From Galbitalea soli (GTDB lineage: Bacteria; Actinomycetota; Actinomycetes; Actinomycetales; Microbacteriaceae): DNA of 64,000 nt. Shown in pieces: positions 34,028 to 42,301 of this stretch. The stretch spans positions 372,001-436,000 of the forward strand of contig NZ_JAAGWZ010000001.1 of NCBI RefSeq assembly GCF_010686725.1, written 5' to 3'. Each line of letters starts with the position of its first letter. Position 1 is the first letter of the stretch. The notes below the pieces were generated by a model, which saw only the letters and a list, made by a program, of their open reading frames with translations, did no database searches and was not told the origin of the DNA. The position numbers and the translations under genes are program-made.

Positions 34028-35326
34028 ATGCAGCTTTCACACGGTCGAACGCGCGCTCTTCGGGTGATGATGTCGACGGTCGCGGCTCTCGCGGTCGTGG
34101 CGGGAGCACTTGTGGTGGCGCCCGCCGCCTACGCCGGTGTCGACGACTACCCGGCGAAGTGGCGCAGCATTCCGCGCGACTCGACCTTCGACAGTTGGGG
34201 TGAGTACAACCGCGAGTGCACCTCCTGGGTGGCCTGGCGTCTGCACGGCCGCAACGGGTTCGAGATGCCGTTCCACGCCGACGCGGACCAGTGGGGCGTC
34301 AAGGCCAAGAAGCTCGGGTACATCGTCGATCGCACCCCGGCCGTGGGCGCCGTCGCGTGGTGGTCGTGGCGTCACGTCGCCTGGGTCGAGGCCGTCAACC
34401 CGGACGGCAGCATCACGATCGAGGAGTACAACCACGGCTCGACCGGCAAATACGACGAGCGCACCATCCCCGCCTCCTGGCCGACGGGGGGCTACATCCA
34501 CTTCAAAGACATCGCGACCGACTTCAGCGACGGCAAATACATCAGCTACGCGGGCCGTGTCTATCGCATGGCCGGTGGTGCTCCGATCTTCGTCTCGAAC
34601 TGGGCAGACTTCGGCGGCAAGAAGGTCTCCGCGGCGGCGACCCCGGCGCAGTGGCATTCCCTCCGGCTCGTGCCTGCGGACGGGACGTTCCTCACCGCGA
34701 AGCCGAGCGGCACGATCTATCGGGTCGTCGGCGGCGCGCCGGTGATGGTGAGTTCCTGGGCGGCGGTCGGAGGCTCCCAACCCTCGGTGACGGTGAGCGA
34801 TCAGGACATTGCACAGGCGGGACCGGCAAGCTCCAGCAGCCCGTATAAGCACCTCCGGTACTTCCCGGCGGACGGCTCGCTCGTCACGACGGGATCGGGC
34901 GCGGACGCCCAGCTGTACCGCATCACGGGTGGTGCGGCGGATCTGGTCCCCGCTCCGCCCGCCTCCGGCGCGCAGCAGCCCGGTGTCGCGATCGACCCGG
35001 CGGCACTCCTCGCGGCGGGGACGGCGCTCTCCGGTCCCGCCAGCCACCTCAAGGGTGTGCTCGCCGGTGCCAAGCCCACGACCGCGGGCCAGCGCCTGGT
35101 GCGCTATGTGCTCACCGCGCACGCCGGCCGATGGCCCACCGGCTCGAAGGTCACCTTCCAGTGGACCCGCAACGGCGTCCCGATCACGCAGGCCCACGCC
35201 AGTCGGTACCGACTGCGGCCCGCTGATCTCAGAGCCCATGTTTCGGTGATCGTGACGGTGGCCAAGCCGGGCTTCCGGTCGACCACGCTGACGAGCTCTC
35301 AGACGGTGGCGATCCGAAAGCTGTAG
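34028..35326 (+). CDS. Secreted CHAP-domain cell-wall hydrolase with repeat and Ig-like tail
   Basis: A 432-residue exported protein. Signal peptide 1-36 ending PAAYA. The CHAP amidase/peptidase domain follows (about 40-155) with catalytic Cys64 in NRECTSWVAWRLHG, His117 in WSWRHVAWVEAV and an acidic/Asn residue in EEYNHGS. Then three similar segments each with a YR(M/V/I)xGGAxxxV core (near 188, 240, 300), and a C-terminal Ig-like module (VTFQWTRNGVPI ... GFRSTTLTSS). It probably cleaves peptidoglycan peptides while the tail binds the wall. ATG at 34028 chosen for the signal peptide and GGGGGGA ribosome site. Confidence 0.88.
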   Translation: MQLSHGRTRALRVMMSTVAALAVVAGALVVAPAAYAGVDDYPAKWRSIPRDSTFDSWGEYNRECTSWVAWRLHGRNGFEMPFHADADQWGVKAKKLGYIVDRTPAVGAVAWWSWRHVAWVEAVNPDGSITIEEYNHGSTGKYDERTIPASWPTGGYIHFKDIATDFSDGKYISYAGRVYRMAGGAPIFVSNWADFGGKKVSAAATPAQWHSLRLVPADGTFLTAKPSGTIYRVVGGAPVMVSSWAAVGGSQPSVTVSDQDIAQAGPASSSSPYKHLRYFPADGSLVTTGSGADAQLYRITGGAADLVPAPPASGAQQPGVAIDPAALLAAGTALSGPASHLKGVLAGAKPTTAGQRLVRYVLTAHAGRWPTGSKVTFQWTRNGVPITQAHASRYRLRPADLRAHVSVIVTVAKPGFRSTTLTSSQTVAIRKL

Positions 35327-35356
35327 CGTCGGGCGCAGCTCGCTGGCAGAGAACCG

Positions 35357-36880
35357 CTAGGCCGCGCGGCGCAGGGCCTCGAGCAGCGCTTCGCCGTCCG
35401 GGGTTCCGAGCCCGGTGCAGGCATCCCATCCGGGCGTGGCGTGATAGTTGCCGTTGTCGCCGGTGGTGACATCGGTGAACCCCGTCCCCAGCGCATACAG
35501 CCGGGGGTGCGCCAGGCCGAGCGGACTGCCGAGGGACTGCACCAATCGCGCGATGAGCGCGGCCCACAGCGGGGCGACGGCGCTCGTTCCGCCGTACACG
35601 GCGCGCCGTCCGTCCACCAGAACCTCATAGCCGGTCTCCGGATCGGCAACCGCCGCCACGTCGGGCACGCCGCGCCCGGTTCCGCCCGGCACCGCAACCG
35701 CTGACTGCCAGCTCGGGCGCGGGAACACATCGCTCACTCCCCCGCCCGTCGCTCCGCGTCCCGCGCCGTTGTTCCACACGGTCTCCTGCCCGCCGACGAG
35801 ACGGGTCCCGCCGCAGGCGAGCACGTGCGGACTCGATGCCGGGAAGTCGGCATGATCGCGGCCGTCGCTCGCCCCATCGGAACTGCCGTTGTCACCCGCC
35901 GCCGCGGTGACCGATGCCCCGAGCGCCGCCGCGTCGGCGAAGGCGTCGTCCATGGCGGTGCGCGCCTGCGCGGTCCACTGGTCCTCGCTCTGACCCCAGC
36001 TGATACTGATCGCCGCGGGGGTGGGGGTGGCGTGGGCCGCTTCGGCGACCGCGTCGAGGAAGCCGGCGTCGGTGTTCGGGGCGAAGTACACGAGATAGTT
36101 CGCACCGGGGGCGAGCGCGCCCGCCACCTCGATGTCGAGCAGCACCTCGCCGTCGGCGCCGCTCGGGTCGGTGCCCCCGCCGTTCTGGGCCCCGTCGACC
36201 CCGACGGCGCTCACGCCCGGCCGTGCCACCCCGAGGCCCGCGAAGTAGCTGTCGAGGTCGACCTCGGCATAGCCGCCGCCGAGTTCGATGATCGCGATGG
36301 TCTGCCCCGTTCCGTCGGTCCCGGCGGGGAAGCGATAGCTCGTGCCCAGTTGCACGGGGGTGTAGCTCGTTGCGGCGGCGTGCGGGGCGGCGACCCGGAA
36401 CTGTGCGCGCGACTGCGGGCGGTCATCCAGCCCCAGGACGGCGGTGATGATGCCGTCGAGATCGGCGGGGATGCTCAGCGACCCCGTGCGGTGGCGATGT
36501 TCGACCTCGGTGCCATCGGGCGCGGTGGAGGTTGCCGCCAGCAACTCGGTTCCGAATACCCGATTCACGGTGGTGACGTCGCCGCTGATCCGCACGCGGC
36601 GAGACGCGGCATCGGTGGAGAGGATCGTGAGTCCCAGCTGGTGGAGTCGGGCGACGACGGTCGCGACGTCGTCTTCGGCGGCGCCGAACCTGCTCGCGAA
36701 CTCGTCCCTACTGCGCACACCGCCCTCGCTCGGCAGCGCATTCGCCCGGCGGAGCACAAGGGTCGCCTCGACGGGATGATCGGGCTCGAGCGACCGCGCA
36801 GCCGGCACGAACCCCGGCGCGGCGTCGCGCTCGCTTCCGGGGAGGGGGACGAGGACGAGGGGGGAGGTTTCTTCAGTCAT
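35357..36880 (-). CDS. S53 family (sedolisin/kumamolisin) serine-carboxyl peptidase
   Basis: A 507-residue acid-type endopeptidase precursor. An activation propeptide occupies about 1-165. Catalytic residues by comparison with kumamolisin: Glu245 and Asp249 in GADGEVLLDIEVAGALAP, Asp330 in AAAGDNGSSDG, and Ser433 in YGGTSAVAPLWA; the calcium site is DVTTGDNGNYHATPGWD near 470-486. No signal peptide is visible, although most family members are secreted; an N-terminal extension was examined and adds no signal. ATG preceded by GGAGGG at short distance. Divergent from the glutathione peroxidase gene. Confidence 0.93.
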   Translation of the reverse strand: MTEETSPLVLVPLPGSERDAAPGFVPAARSLEPDHPVEATLVLRRANALPSEGGVRSRDEFASRFGAAEDDVATVVARLHQLGLTILSTDAASRRVRISGDVTTVNRVFGTELLAATSTAPDGTEVEHRHRTGSLSIPADLDGIITAVLGLDDRPQSRAQFRVAAPHAAATSYTPVQLGTSYRFPAGTDGTGQTIAIIELGGGYAEVDLDSYFAGLGVARPGVSAVGVDGAQNGGGTDPSGADGEVLLDIEVAGALAPGANYLVYFAPNTDAGFLDAVAEAAHATPTPAAISISWGQSEDQWTAQARTAMDDAFADAAALGASVTAAAGDNGSSDGASDGRDHADFPASSPHVLACGGTRLVGGQETVWNNGAGRGATGGGVSDVFPRPSWQSAVAVPGGTGRGVPDVAAVADPETGYEVLVDGRRAVYGGTSAVAPLWAALIARLVQSLGSPLGLAHPRLYALGTGFTDVTTGDNGNYHATPGWDACTGLGTPDGEALLEALRRAA

Positions 36881-36959
36881 ACCCTCCGGTCTACTCCTCG
36901 CCGCCCACACTGGAGCGAATTCGAAGGGAATGTGGATAACGCGCGTGTAGCGTGCGACC

Positions 36960-37475
36960 ATGAGCCTCTTCGACATCCCCCTGACCACTATCGACGGAGC
37001 GCCCGCGACGCTCGCCGACTACTCGGGGAAGGTTCTGCTGATCGTCAACGTCGCCTCCCGCTGCGGCCTCGCGCCTCAGTACGAGAAGTTGGAGGCCCTC
37101 CAGAAGCGCTATGGCGACGCCGGATTCACCGTGCTCGGTTTCCCCAGCAACCAGTTCCTGCAGGAACTCGGGTCGAGCGACGCCATCAAGGAGTACTGCT
37201 CCACCACCTGGGGAGTGACCTTCCCGATGTTCGAGAAGGTACGGGTCAACGGCAAGCACCAGCACCCGCTCTACGCCGAGCTCACGAGCCATCCCGACGC
37301 GTCGGGCAAGGCCGGACGGGTCACCTGGAACTTCGAGAAGTTCCTCGTCTCGCCCGACGGCGCGGTGCGCCGCTTCCGGCCGCAGGTGGAGCCCGACGCT
37401 CCCGAGATCATCGCCGCCATCGAGGGGTCCCTGCCCACGGTCGACGCGGTCGCGGCCGACGAGGACCGCGCCTGA
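36960..37475 (+). CDS. Glutathione-peroxidase-family thiol peroxidase
   Basis: A 171-residue peroxidase that reduces hydroperoxides, in bacteria usually with thioredoxin. Peroxidatic Cys35 in NVASRCGLAPQYEKL, active-site Trp123-Asn124 in WNFEKFL and resolving-type Cys80 in EYCSTTWGVTFPMF are present. The usual FPCNQF motif reads FPSNQF (Ser63); that Cys is not the resolving residue in yeast Gpx3, so activity is probably kept. TAGCGT six bases before the ATG marks a leaderless start. Likely cotranscribed with the GNAT gene or separated by that gene's own -10. Confidence 0.93.
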   Translation: MSLFDIPLTTIDGAPATLADYSGKVLLIVNVASRCGLAPQYEKLEALQKRYGDAGFTVLGFPSNQFLQELGSSDAIKEYCSTTWGVTFPMFEKVRVNGKHQHPLYAELTSHPDASGKAGRVTWNFEKFLVSPDGAVRRFRPQVEPDAPEIIAAIEGSLPTVDAVAADEDRA

Positions 37476-37491
37476 CACCTAGGGTGGAAGG

Positions 37492-37779
37492 GTGAGCAGG
37501 GAATTCAGCCACGATCGGGATGCGCAGCGCTACGTTCTCCGAATCGACGGAGAGTTGACGGCGGTCGCCGACTATCGCATCAACGGGCGCTCCATCTCGT
37601 TCACCCACACCTTCACGAATCCCGCCCGTCGCGGCAAGGGGTTCGCGGCCGAGGTGGTCGGGTTCGCCATGAACGACGTGGAAGCCACCACCACACTCCG
37701 CGTCGTGCCGATGTGCTGGTATGTGGCGAAGTGGTTCGACGCGCATCCGGAGCGCAGCGCGCTGCTCACCCGCGGGTAG
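37492..37779 (+). CDS. Small GNAT-like acetyltransferase (YjdJ type)
   Basis: A 95-residue protein of the short GCN5-related family that has only the acetyl-CoA-binding core. Seen: RYVLRIDGELTAVADYRI, SFTHTFTNPARRGKGFAAEVVGFAMND (the RRGKG pyrophosphate loop) and VPMCWYVAKWFDAHPE. Substrate unknown. GTG start is preceded by TAGGGT with a six-base gap, suggesting its own leaderless promoter between the two genes. Confidence 0.87.
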   Translation: MSREFSHDRDAQRYVLRIDGELTAVADYRINGRSISFTHTFTNPARRGKGFAAEVVGFAMNDVEATTTLRVVPMCWYVAKWFDAHPERSALLTRG

Positions 37780-37786
37780 TCGCTCG

Positions 37787-38107
37787 ATGGCGTCACAGGG
37801 ATTTCTGTCGAGGGGGCGGGTCAGCCTCGAGCTGCTGCGCGCCGAGGCGCACCAGGAGCGCGACACGGTCATCCATGAGCGCGTGCTCGCCGGGGAGGAT
37901 CCCTGGGACTTCATGGATGAACTGCCGACGATCGACGAGCTGGTGGTCTATCTCCTCCGCGCGGACGCGATCAACGCCAACGACGGCGTGCTCCCCTCCC
38001 GCACACGCGAGTACCGGGTTCTCCGACAGATCGCGCTCGAGCATCCGCCGCTGACCCGCACCGTCTGGCGCCTGCTCGGCGAGCTCGGAATCCCCGCGCG
38101 CCCCTAG
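37787..38107 (+). CDS. Small hypothetical protein
   Basis: A 106-residue soluble, charged protein of unknown family. It is helical by composition, with acidic FMDELPTIDELVVYLL in the middle and no membrane segment, Cys or recognisable motif. It starts seven bases after the GNAT stop without a clear ribosome site, so translation is presumably coupled. Codon use matches its neighbours, supporting a real gene. Confidence 0.6.
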   Translation: MASQGFLSRGRVSLELLRAEAHQERDTVIHERVLAGEDPWDFMDELPTIDELVVYLLRADAINANDGVLPSRTREYRVLRQIALEHPPLTRTVWRLLGELGIPARP

Positions 38108-38157
38108 CCCGCGCTCCCGAGGCCGCGTGCCGCGCATCCCGGTGGCACACTGGGACC

Positions 38158-38751
38158 ATGACCCCCGACGACGCCGCGCGAATCCTCGGCGTGGCACCGG
38201 GAGCGAGTCTGGAGGAGATCGAGCGCGCGTTCCGGGCCCGGGCGCGGGAGTCGCATCCCGACCTCCTGCCGGACGCGCCGCGCGAGCGGGTCGCCGCCGC
38301 CTCCGAGGCGTTCGTGCGGCTCACCGATGCGCGCGCCCTGCTGACGGGTCTGCGCGATCGCGAACCCGGGGTGCCCGTGGTGATCGTGCGCCGGCGCCCG
38401 CTCAACCGATGGGCCCTCGCCCTCTGGTGCGCGGCACTGGGGGTCGGCCTCATCGTCTCGATCCTCGGCGGGCCCGCCGAGTACTCGCTCGCGGACATCG
38501 CCCTCCGACTGGTGCCGCTCGCGATCGCCGCCGTCGGGTTCGCCGTGACGGGTCGGAGCGTGTTCCTCATCGTGCTCATCGCGACGACGGTCGTGAGCCT
38601 CGCCCTCACCCTCGTGTTCGCGACCTTCGGCTCACTGCTCGCACTGGAGGTGCTGCTCGTCCCCGTGCTCGGCCTGGCCTGGATGGGGTGGCAGACACGC
38701 CGCCGTGTCACCCGCGAAGTGGGGCGAGACGGCGCGGTTCGCCCCCACTAG
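38158..38751 (+). CDS. J-domain membrane protein
   Basis: A 197-residue protein with an N-terminal J domain (1-65) containing the HPD motif at 33-35 (SHPDLL), which would stimulate a DnaK-type chaperone, followed by four predicted membrane helices from about 83 to 180. It may recruit DnaK to the membrane. CACACT six bases before the ATG gives a leaderless start. A second J-domain gene is at 40513. Confidence 0.82.
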   Translation: MTPDDAARILGVAPGASLEEIERAFRARARESHPDLLPDAPRERVAAASEAFVRLTDARALLTGLRDREPGVPVVIVRRRPLNRWALALWCAALGVGLIVSILGGPAEYSLADIALRLVPLAIAAVGFAVTGRSVFLIVLIATTVVSLALTLVFATFGSLLALEVLLVPVLGLAWMGWQTRRRVTREVGRDGAVRPH

Positions 38752-38803
38752 CGTGTGACGTGGGGATAGGGGGTATTCCCGAATCGACGTGGCGGGAGGG
38801 GTC

Positions 38804-39115
38804 ATGGTGGAGACGAACACACTGGTCGAACGCCTCGCCGCGGGCTGGTATCCCGACCCCGATGGTGAACTCCTCAAGCGCTGGTGGAACGGCACCGAGT
38901 GGACCTCCTACGTGCACGAGTACGACCCCCTCACCGAGCTCTTCGGCGAGATCGCCGAGCCCGGTACCCCGTGGATCGAACCGCGTCGCCTGTACACGAC
39001 CGGAGAACTGCCCGCACGGCACATCGACCTGGTGGCCGCGCTTCCCGTCGCCATCGTGAGCGCGCTGACGATCGCCAACCTCGTCGCACTCGGTCTTCTG
39101 GTCACGTCGCACTGA
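38804..39115 (+). CDS. Short DUF2510-domain protein with one membrane helix
   Basis: A 103-residue protein: DUF2510 at about 10-35 (LAAGWYPDPDGELLKRWWNGTEWT), a 40-residue linker, and a single C-terminal helix at 77-100. Unlike the longer members it has no Pro-rich linker. GGAGGG precedes the ATG. It is the smallest of four DUF2510 proteins in the window. Confidence 0.78.
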   Translation: MVETNTLVERLAAGWYPDPDGELLKRWWNGTEWTSYVHEYDPLTELFGEIAEPGTPWIEPRRLYTTGELPARHIDLVAALPVAIVSALTIANLVALGLLVTSH

Positions 39116-39139
39116 CGACGGGTCTGGCAGACTCGATCC

Positions 39140-39688
39140 ATGATCGCTGCCGCCCGTGTCGTCTCGGTGAGCCGGGATGACCACCACGGCTTCAGCAAGC
39201 CCGCCGTGCCGCGCATCCGACTCATCGAGGGTTTCGGTGTCGAGGGCGACGTCCACGGAGGCGCCACGACTCAGCACCGATATCTGCTCGCCAAGGATCC
39301 GCAGCGGCGCAATCTCACCCAGGTCCACCTGATCGCGAGCGAGCTCTTCCCCGAGCTCCTCGACGCGGGATTCACCGTGGGTCCCGGCGACCTCGGCGAG
39401 AACGTGACGACGGCCGGTGTCGATCTCATCGCCCTGCCGCTCGGCACGCGGATCCACCTCGGTGACGACGCGATCGTCGAGGTGACGGGGATCCGCAGCC
39501 CCTGCCACCTCATCAACGAGTTTCAGCGCGGCCTCATGAAGGCCTGCCTGAGCAAAGACGAGCGCGGCCACGTCATCCGGAAGGCGGGCATCATGGCGGT
39601 CGTCGAGCGCGGCGGAGTGGTCGAGCCCGGCAGCGGGATTCGCGTCGTGCTGCCCGCCGGTGCCCCGGTGCCCCTGCCGGTGGTCTGA
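39140..39688 (+). CDS. MOSC-domain protein
   Basis: A 182-residue stand-alone MOSC domain, related to the C-terminal part of molybdenum-cofactor sulfurase and to YiiM/YuaD proteins. GVEGDVHGGATTQHR (33-47), PGDLGENVTTAGVDLIALPLG (82-102) and the conserved Cys122 in IRSPCHLINEF are present. It probably carries sulfur or binds a molybdenum cofactor, with roles in detoxifying N-hydroxylated or halogenated compounds in relatives. CAGACT six bases before the ATG supports this start. Confidence 0.88.
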   Translation: MIAAARVVSVSRDDHHGFSKPAVPRIRLIEGFGVEGDVHGGATTQHRYLLAKDPQRRNLTQVHLIASELFPELLDAGFTVGPGDLGENVTTAGVDLIALPLGTRIHLGDDAIVEVTGIRSPCHLINEFQRGLMKACLSKDERGHVIRKAGIMAVVERGGVVEPGSGIRVVLPAGAPVPLPVV

Positions 39689-39762
39689 GCCCGTGACACG
39701 CGGCCCCGAACGGGGAGGTGCGGGAGAGCGGCCGCGCGGCTACGGTCGAGCCCGGAGGTGCC

Positions 39763-40488
39763 ATGTCGATCGAGAAGGGTGAGCCGGGGCCCGGTCCTGC
39801 GCCCGGGTCGATTCCCGCCGGCTGGTATCCCGACCCGGCGGGCTCCCCCGCGCTCCGCTGGTGGAGCGGGGTCGCCTGGACGCGCCAGCTCTCCGACGGG
39901 GCCGAGGAGGCTGCCGCCGCGCAGTCGCAGGCCGTGACGCCGCCCGCTGCCGCGTCGGTCGCCCTGCCCGCCGCCGCGCTGCCGCCGCCCGACGCACTGC
40001 CGCCCGACGCACTGCCCGCCGAAACGCTGCCCGTTCGCGGCGGACCGGCCGCGAACGAGTGGCGCAACACCCTGCCCGAGCCGAGGCGGCGCGGATCCTA
40101 CGGAATCGTCTTCACGCGCGCGGTGTGGGTGCTGGCCACCTCCCCGATCTGGGCCGTCGTGCCGCAGGCCGTCGCGCTCGTGCTGCTGGGGCCGGCGCCG
40201 CTCGTGCTGCTCGCCGTGCTCGTGCTGGACATCCTGCTCGCTCTGGCGCTGTGGCGCGTCGCGACCACCGACCGACGACGCCTCATCGCGGGTGGCCACG
40301 AGTCGACGGCCGCCCCCGCGCTCGTGCTGCTCACCCCGCTCGTCTATCTCATCGCCCGCGCGCGGCACGTCGCGCTCTGGGACGAGGGGGCCTGGTCGCC
40401 GGTCGTCTGGTTCGCGCTCGCCGTGCTGCTCTCGCCCGTGCTGACCGTCGTGGGGGTGTTCGCGGTGCTGGGGGTCCTCCCCTTCTGA
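39763..40488 (+). CDS. DUF2510-domain membrane protein
   Basis: A 241-residue protein: DUF2510 at about 17-42 (PAGWYPDPAGSPALRWWSGVAWTRQL), a Pro/Ala-rich linker with repeats of PPDAL, and four membrane helices from about 125. Paralogous in layout to the genes at 28243 and 33155. GGAGG ribosome site; TACGGT is 16 bases upstream. Convergent with the J-domain gene at 40513. Confidence 0.8.
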   Translation: MSIEKGEPGPGPAPGSIPAGWYPDPAGSPALRWWSGVAWTRQLSDGAEEAAAAQSQAVTPPAAASVALPAAALPPPDALPPDALPAETLPVRGGPAANEWRNTLPEPRRRGSYGIVFTRAVWVLATSPIWAVVPQAVALVLLGPAPLVLLAVLVLDILLALALWRVATTDRRRLIAGGHESTAAPALVLLTPLVYLIARARHVALWDEGAWSPVVWFALAVLLSPVLTVVGVFAVLGVLPF

Positions 40489-40512
40489 TCGCGGGCGCCC
40501 GCGCCGGGGCGA

Positions 40513-41430
40513 CTAGACGAAGCGGATGCTCGACTGGAGCCGCGTGCGGATCTCGAAGAGCTCGCTGCCGCCGACCGGCGGGGTTCCCGGGAGCCCGTCG
40601 CGCATCAGCTCGGGCAGACGCGACCGCTGGACGAGGGCGATAGGGGTGCCGCGCACTCGACCGATGAGGGTGAGGCCGGCATCGGTCGCCTCGTCGGGCA
40701 CCACGATGATGCCCGCATCGAAGCGCACCCGCGCCTTTCGCGCGATCGACCGCAGCCGCGCGGCGAGGGCGGCGACCGGTCGCTCCGACGCCGCGAGTCC
40801 CTCGCTCAGCAGTTCGCCCTTCCGCACGCTCACCGCAGCGCCCCAGTCCTCGGAGAGCAGCGCGAAGAGCCCCGTGGGACCGAGCACCACGTGATCCACC
40901 TTCTCCTCGGGGCCGCCGTCGGTCGCCACATCGTGCCAGACCGTGTACGCGATCCCGAGCGTCGACAGCGCGAGGGCGGTCGCCTCCTCGGCGAGGGCAT
41001 CGGCGAGGATGTGCCGCAATTCGCGCGGCATCGACCGCACCGTCATCGGATCGTAGGGGTTGTCGAGGCTCACACCGCGACCCGCCCACTCCCGCGCCAA
41101 CTGGAGGAAGCGCTCGCGTCGCCACCCGCCGGGATGACCGTACGCCCGCGCACTCGGCCGGGTATCCGTCCTGGCGCGCGGCGCCCGCGCCTCGAACGTC
41201 TCGTGCGCCGCCGGGACGGAGCGCCCGCCGTCATAGCTGCGTCGCGCAGCGGGCGTGCCGATCCGCTCCCAGGCGAGTTGCACGCGCGTGAACTCCCGCG
41301 CGTCCCCTCCCGTGTCGGGGTGGGTCTCCCGGGCACGTCGGCGGTACGCGCTGCGCACCTCCGCGTCGCTCGCGGTGGGCGCGATGCCGAGCACCTCGTA
41401 CGGCGTCGCGGAGAGGGGGCTGTCGGTCAT
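40513..41430 (-). CDS. J-domain protein with NERD-like C-terminal region
   Basis: A 305-residue soluble protein. Residues 8-70 are a J domain with HPD at 37-39 (ETHPDTGG). The C-terminal two thirds include KVDHVVLGPTGLFALLSEDW, which resembles the core of NERD (nuclease-related) domains where DHVVxGPxGxF precedes a catalytic ExK; here the position of ExK is not clear, so nuclease activity is doubtful. Function unknown, perhaps a chaperone-linked quality-control factor. Confidence 0.75.
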   Translation of the reverse strand: MTDSPLSATPYEVLGIAPTASDAEVRSAYRRRARETHPDTGGDAREFTRVQLAWERIGTPAARRSYDGGRSVPAAHETFEARAPRARTDTRPSARAYGHPGGWRRERFLQLAREWAGRGVSLDNPYDPMTVRSMPRELRHILADALAEEATALALSTLGIAYTVWHDVATDGGPEEKVDHVVLGPTGLFALLSEDWGAAVSVRKGELLSEGLAASERPVAALAARLRSIARKARVRFDAGIIVVPDEATDAGLTLIGRVRGTPIALVQRSRLPELMRDGLPGTPPVGGSELFEIRTRLQSSIRFV

Positions 41431-41472
41431 CCGTTCGCTTTCAGGCTGGAGGGGTGCGGCCGCTCGTGCCGA

Positions 41473-41493
41473 GCTCCGAGAATATCGCGGAGC
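41473..41493 (-). terminator. Possible terminator of the small membrane protein gene
   Basis: GCTCCG and CGGAGC form a 6-bp stem around a 9-base AT-containing loop, 36 bases downstream of the stop of the gene at 41529. No clear T tract. Confidence 0.3.
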
Positions 41494-41528
41494 ACTGTGC
41501 GGGCGCCGACCGCGACCGGCTCAGGGCC

Positions 41529-41876
41529 TCAGAACACCGAACCGCCCTGCTGCGCCGCGACGATCACGACGCAGAGCAGTGCGACCCCGGCGATCCCGAT
41601 CATGAGGGCGGCGAGGGCGGCGAGCATGCCGCGCCCCGGCCGCGCGTTGATGCGGGTGATCACCATCGCGGTGTACAGCGCGACGACGACGCAGCACCCG
41701 GCAACGGCGACCCCGGGTGGATCGAGGGCGATCATCGGCACCATGACGCCGATCGCGATCAGCGCCATGAGACCGCCCAGAATCAGCCAGCTGCGCCCGG
41801 TCGAGGTGGTCAGCGCGGGCTGGTCGCGCACGCGCGGCGAGGTGCCGATCGGTTCGTCCTTCGGCCTCTTCGCCAT
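41529..41876 (-). CDS. Small membrane protein, function unknown
   Basis: A 115-residue protein with three predicted helices (about 29-48, 54-74 and 83-107) after a charged N-terminus. No family recognised. GGAG is 13 bases before the ATG. It follows the DUF5997 gene by 16 bases and is likely in the same transcript. Confidence 0.68.
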   Translation of the reverse strand: MAKRPKDEPIGTSPRVRDQPALTTSTGRSWLILGGLMALIAIGVMVPMIALDPPGVAVAGCCVVVALYTAMVITRINARPGRGMLAALAALMIGIAGVALLCVVIVAAQQGGSVF

Positions 41877-41892
41877 GACTGCCCGGCTCCCG

Positions 41893-42279
41893 TCACTCGG
41901 CGGCGCGCTGCGCTGCCTTCTGCTTGATCCGCACCTGCTCCTCGCGCACGGCGGCCTGGGTGGCGCGCTCGCGCACCAGCCACTCGGGCGGTGCCGCGAG
42001 CAGCGTCTTGATCTGCGTCGTGGTGAGCGGTTCGCTGACGCCCGCGCGGGCGAGCCCCGAGGTGGAGACCCCGAGCTTGCCGGCGACGACCTGGCGCGGA
42101 TGCGGACCCTCGGCGCGCAACTGCACGAGCCACTCCGGCGGCGACTCGAGAAGCTCGTTCAGCTGCTCCCGCGTGATCGGCGTCGACTGGAAGGCCTCCG
42201 GGGTCTCTGCGAGCAGGACACCCAGCTTCTGTGCCGCGGTGGCGGGCTTGAGGAATTGGGGTGACTTCGCGGTGCTCAT
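41893..42279 (-). CDS. DUF5997-type small protein
   Basis: A 128-residue basic, soluble protein. It contains two similar segments, LNELLESPPEWLVQLRAEGPH and IKTLLAAPPEWLVRERATQ, each a PPEWLV motif, so the protein is an internal duplication. The family (DUF5997) is commonly paired with the LysR-substrate-domain gene that here lies divergently 22 bases away. Function unknown; a DNA- or metabolite-binding partner is conceivable. TACGCT six bases before the ATG marks a leaderless start. Confidence 0.82.
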   Translation of the reverse strand: MSTAKSPQFLKPATAAQKLGVLLAETPEAFQSTPITREQLNELLESPPEWLVQLRAEGPHPRQVVAGKLGVSTSGLARAGVSEPLTTTQIKTLLAAPPEWLVRERATQAAVREEQVRIKQKAAQRAAE

Positions 42280-42285
42280 CCCGAC

Positions 42286-42295
42286 AGCGTAGCCT
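42286..42295. promoter_or_regulatory. Overlapping divergent -10 elements
   Basis: TACGCT (minus strand, 42286-42291) and TAGCCT (plus strand, 42290-42295) share two bases; each is followed by exactly six bases and a start codon. Polymerase cannot occupy both at once, so the two genes should compete for transcription. Only 22 bases separate the start codons. Confidence 0.6.
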
Positions 42296-42301
42296 GAGGC
42301 G

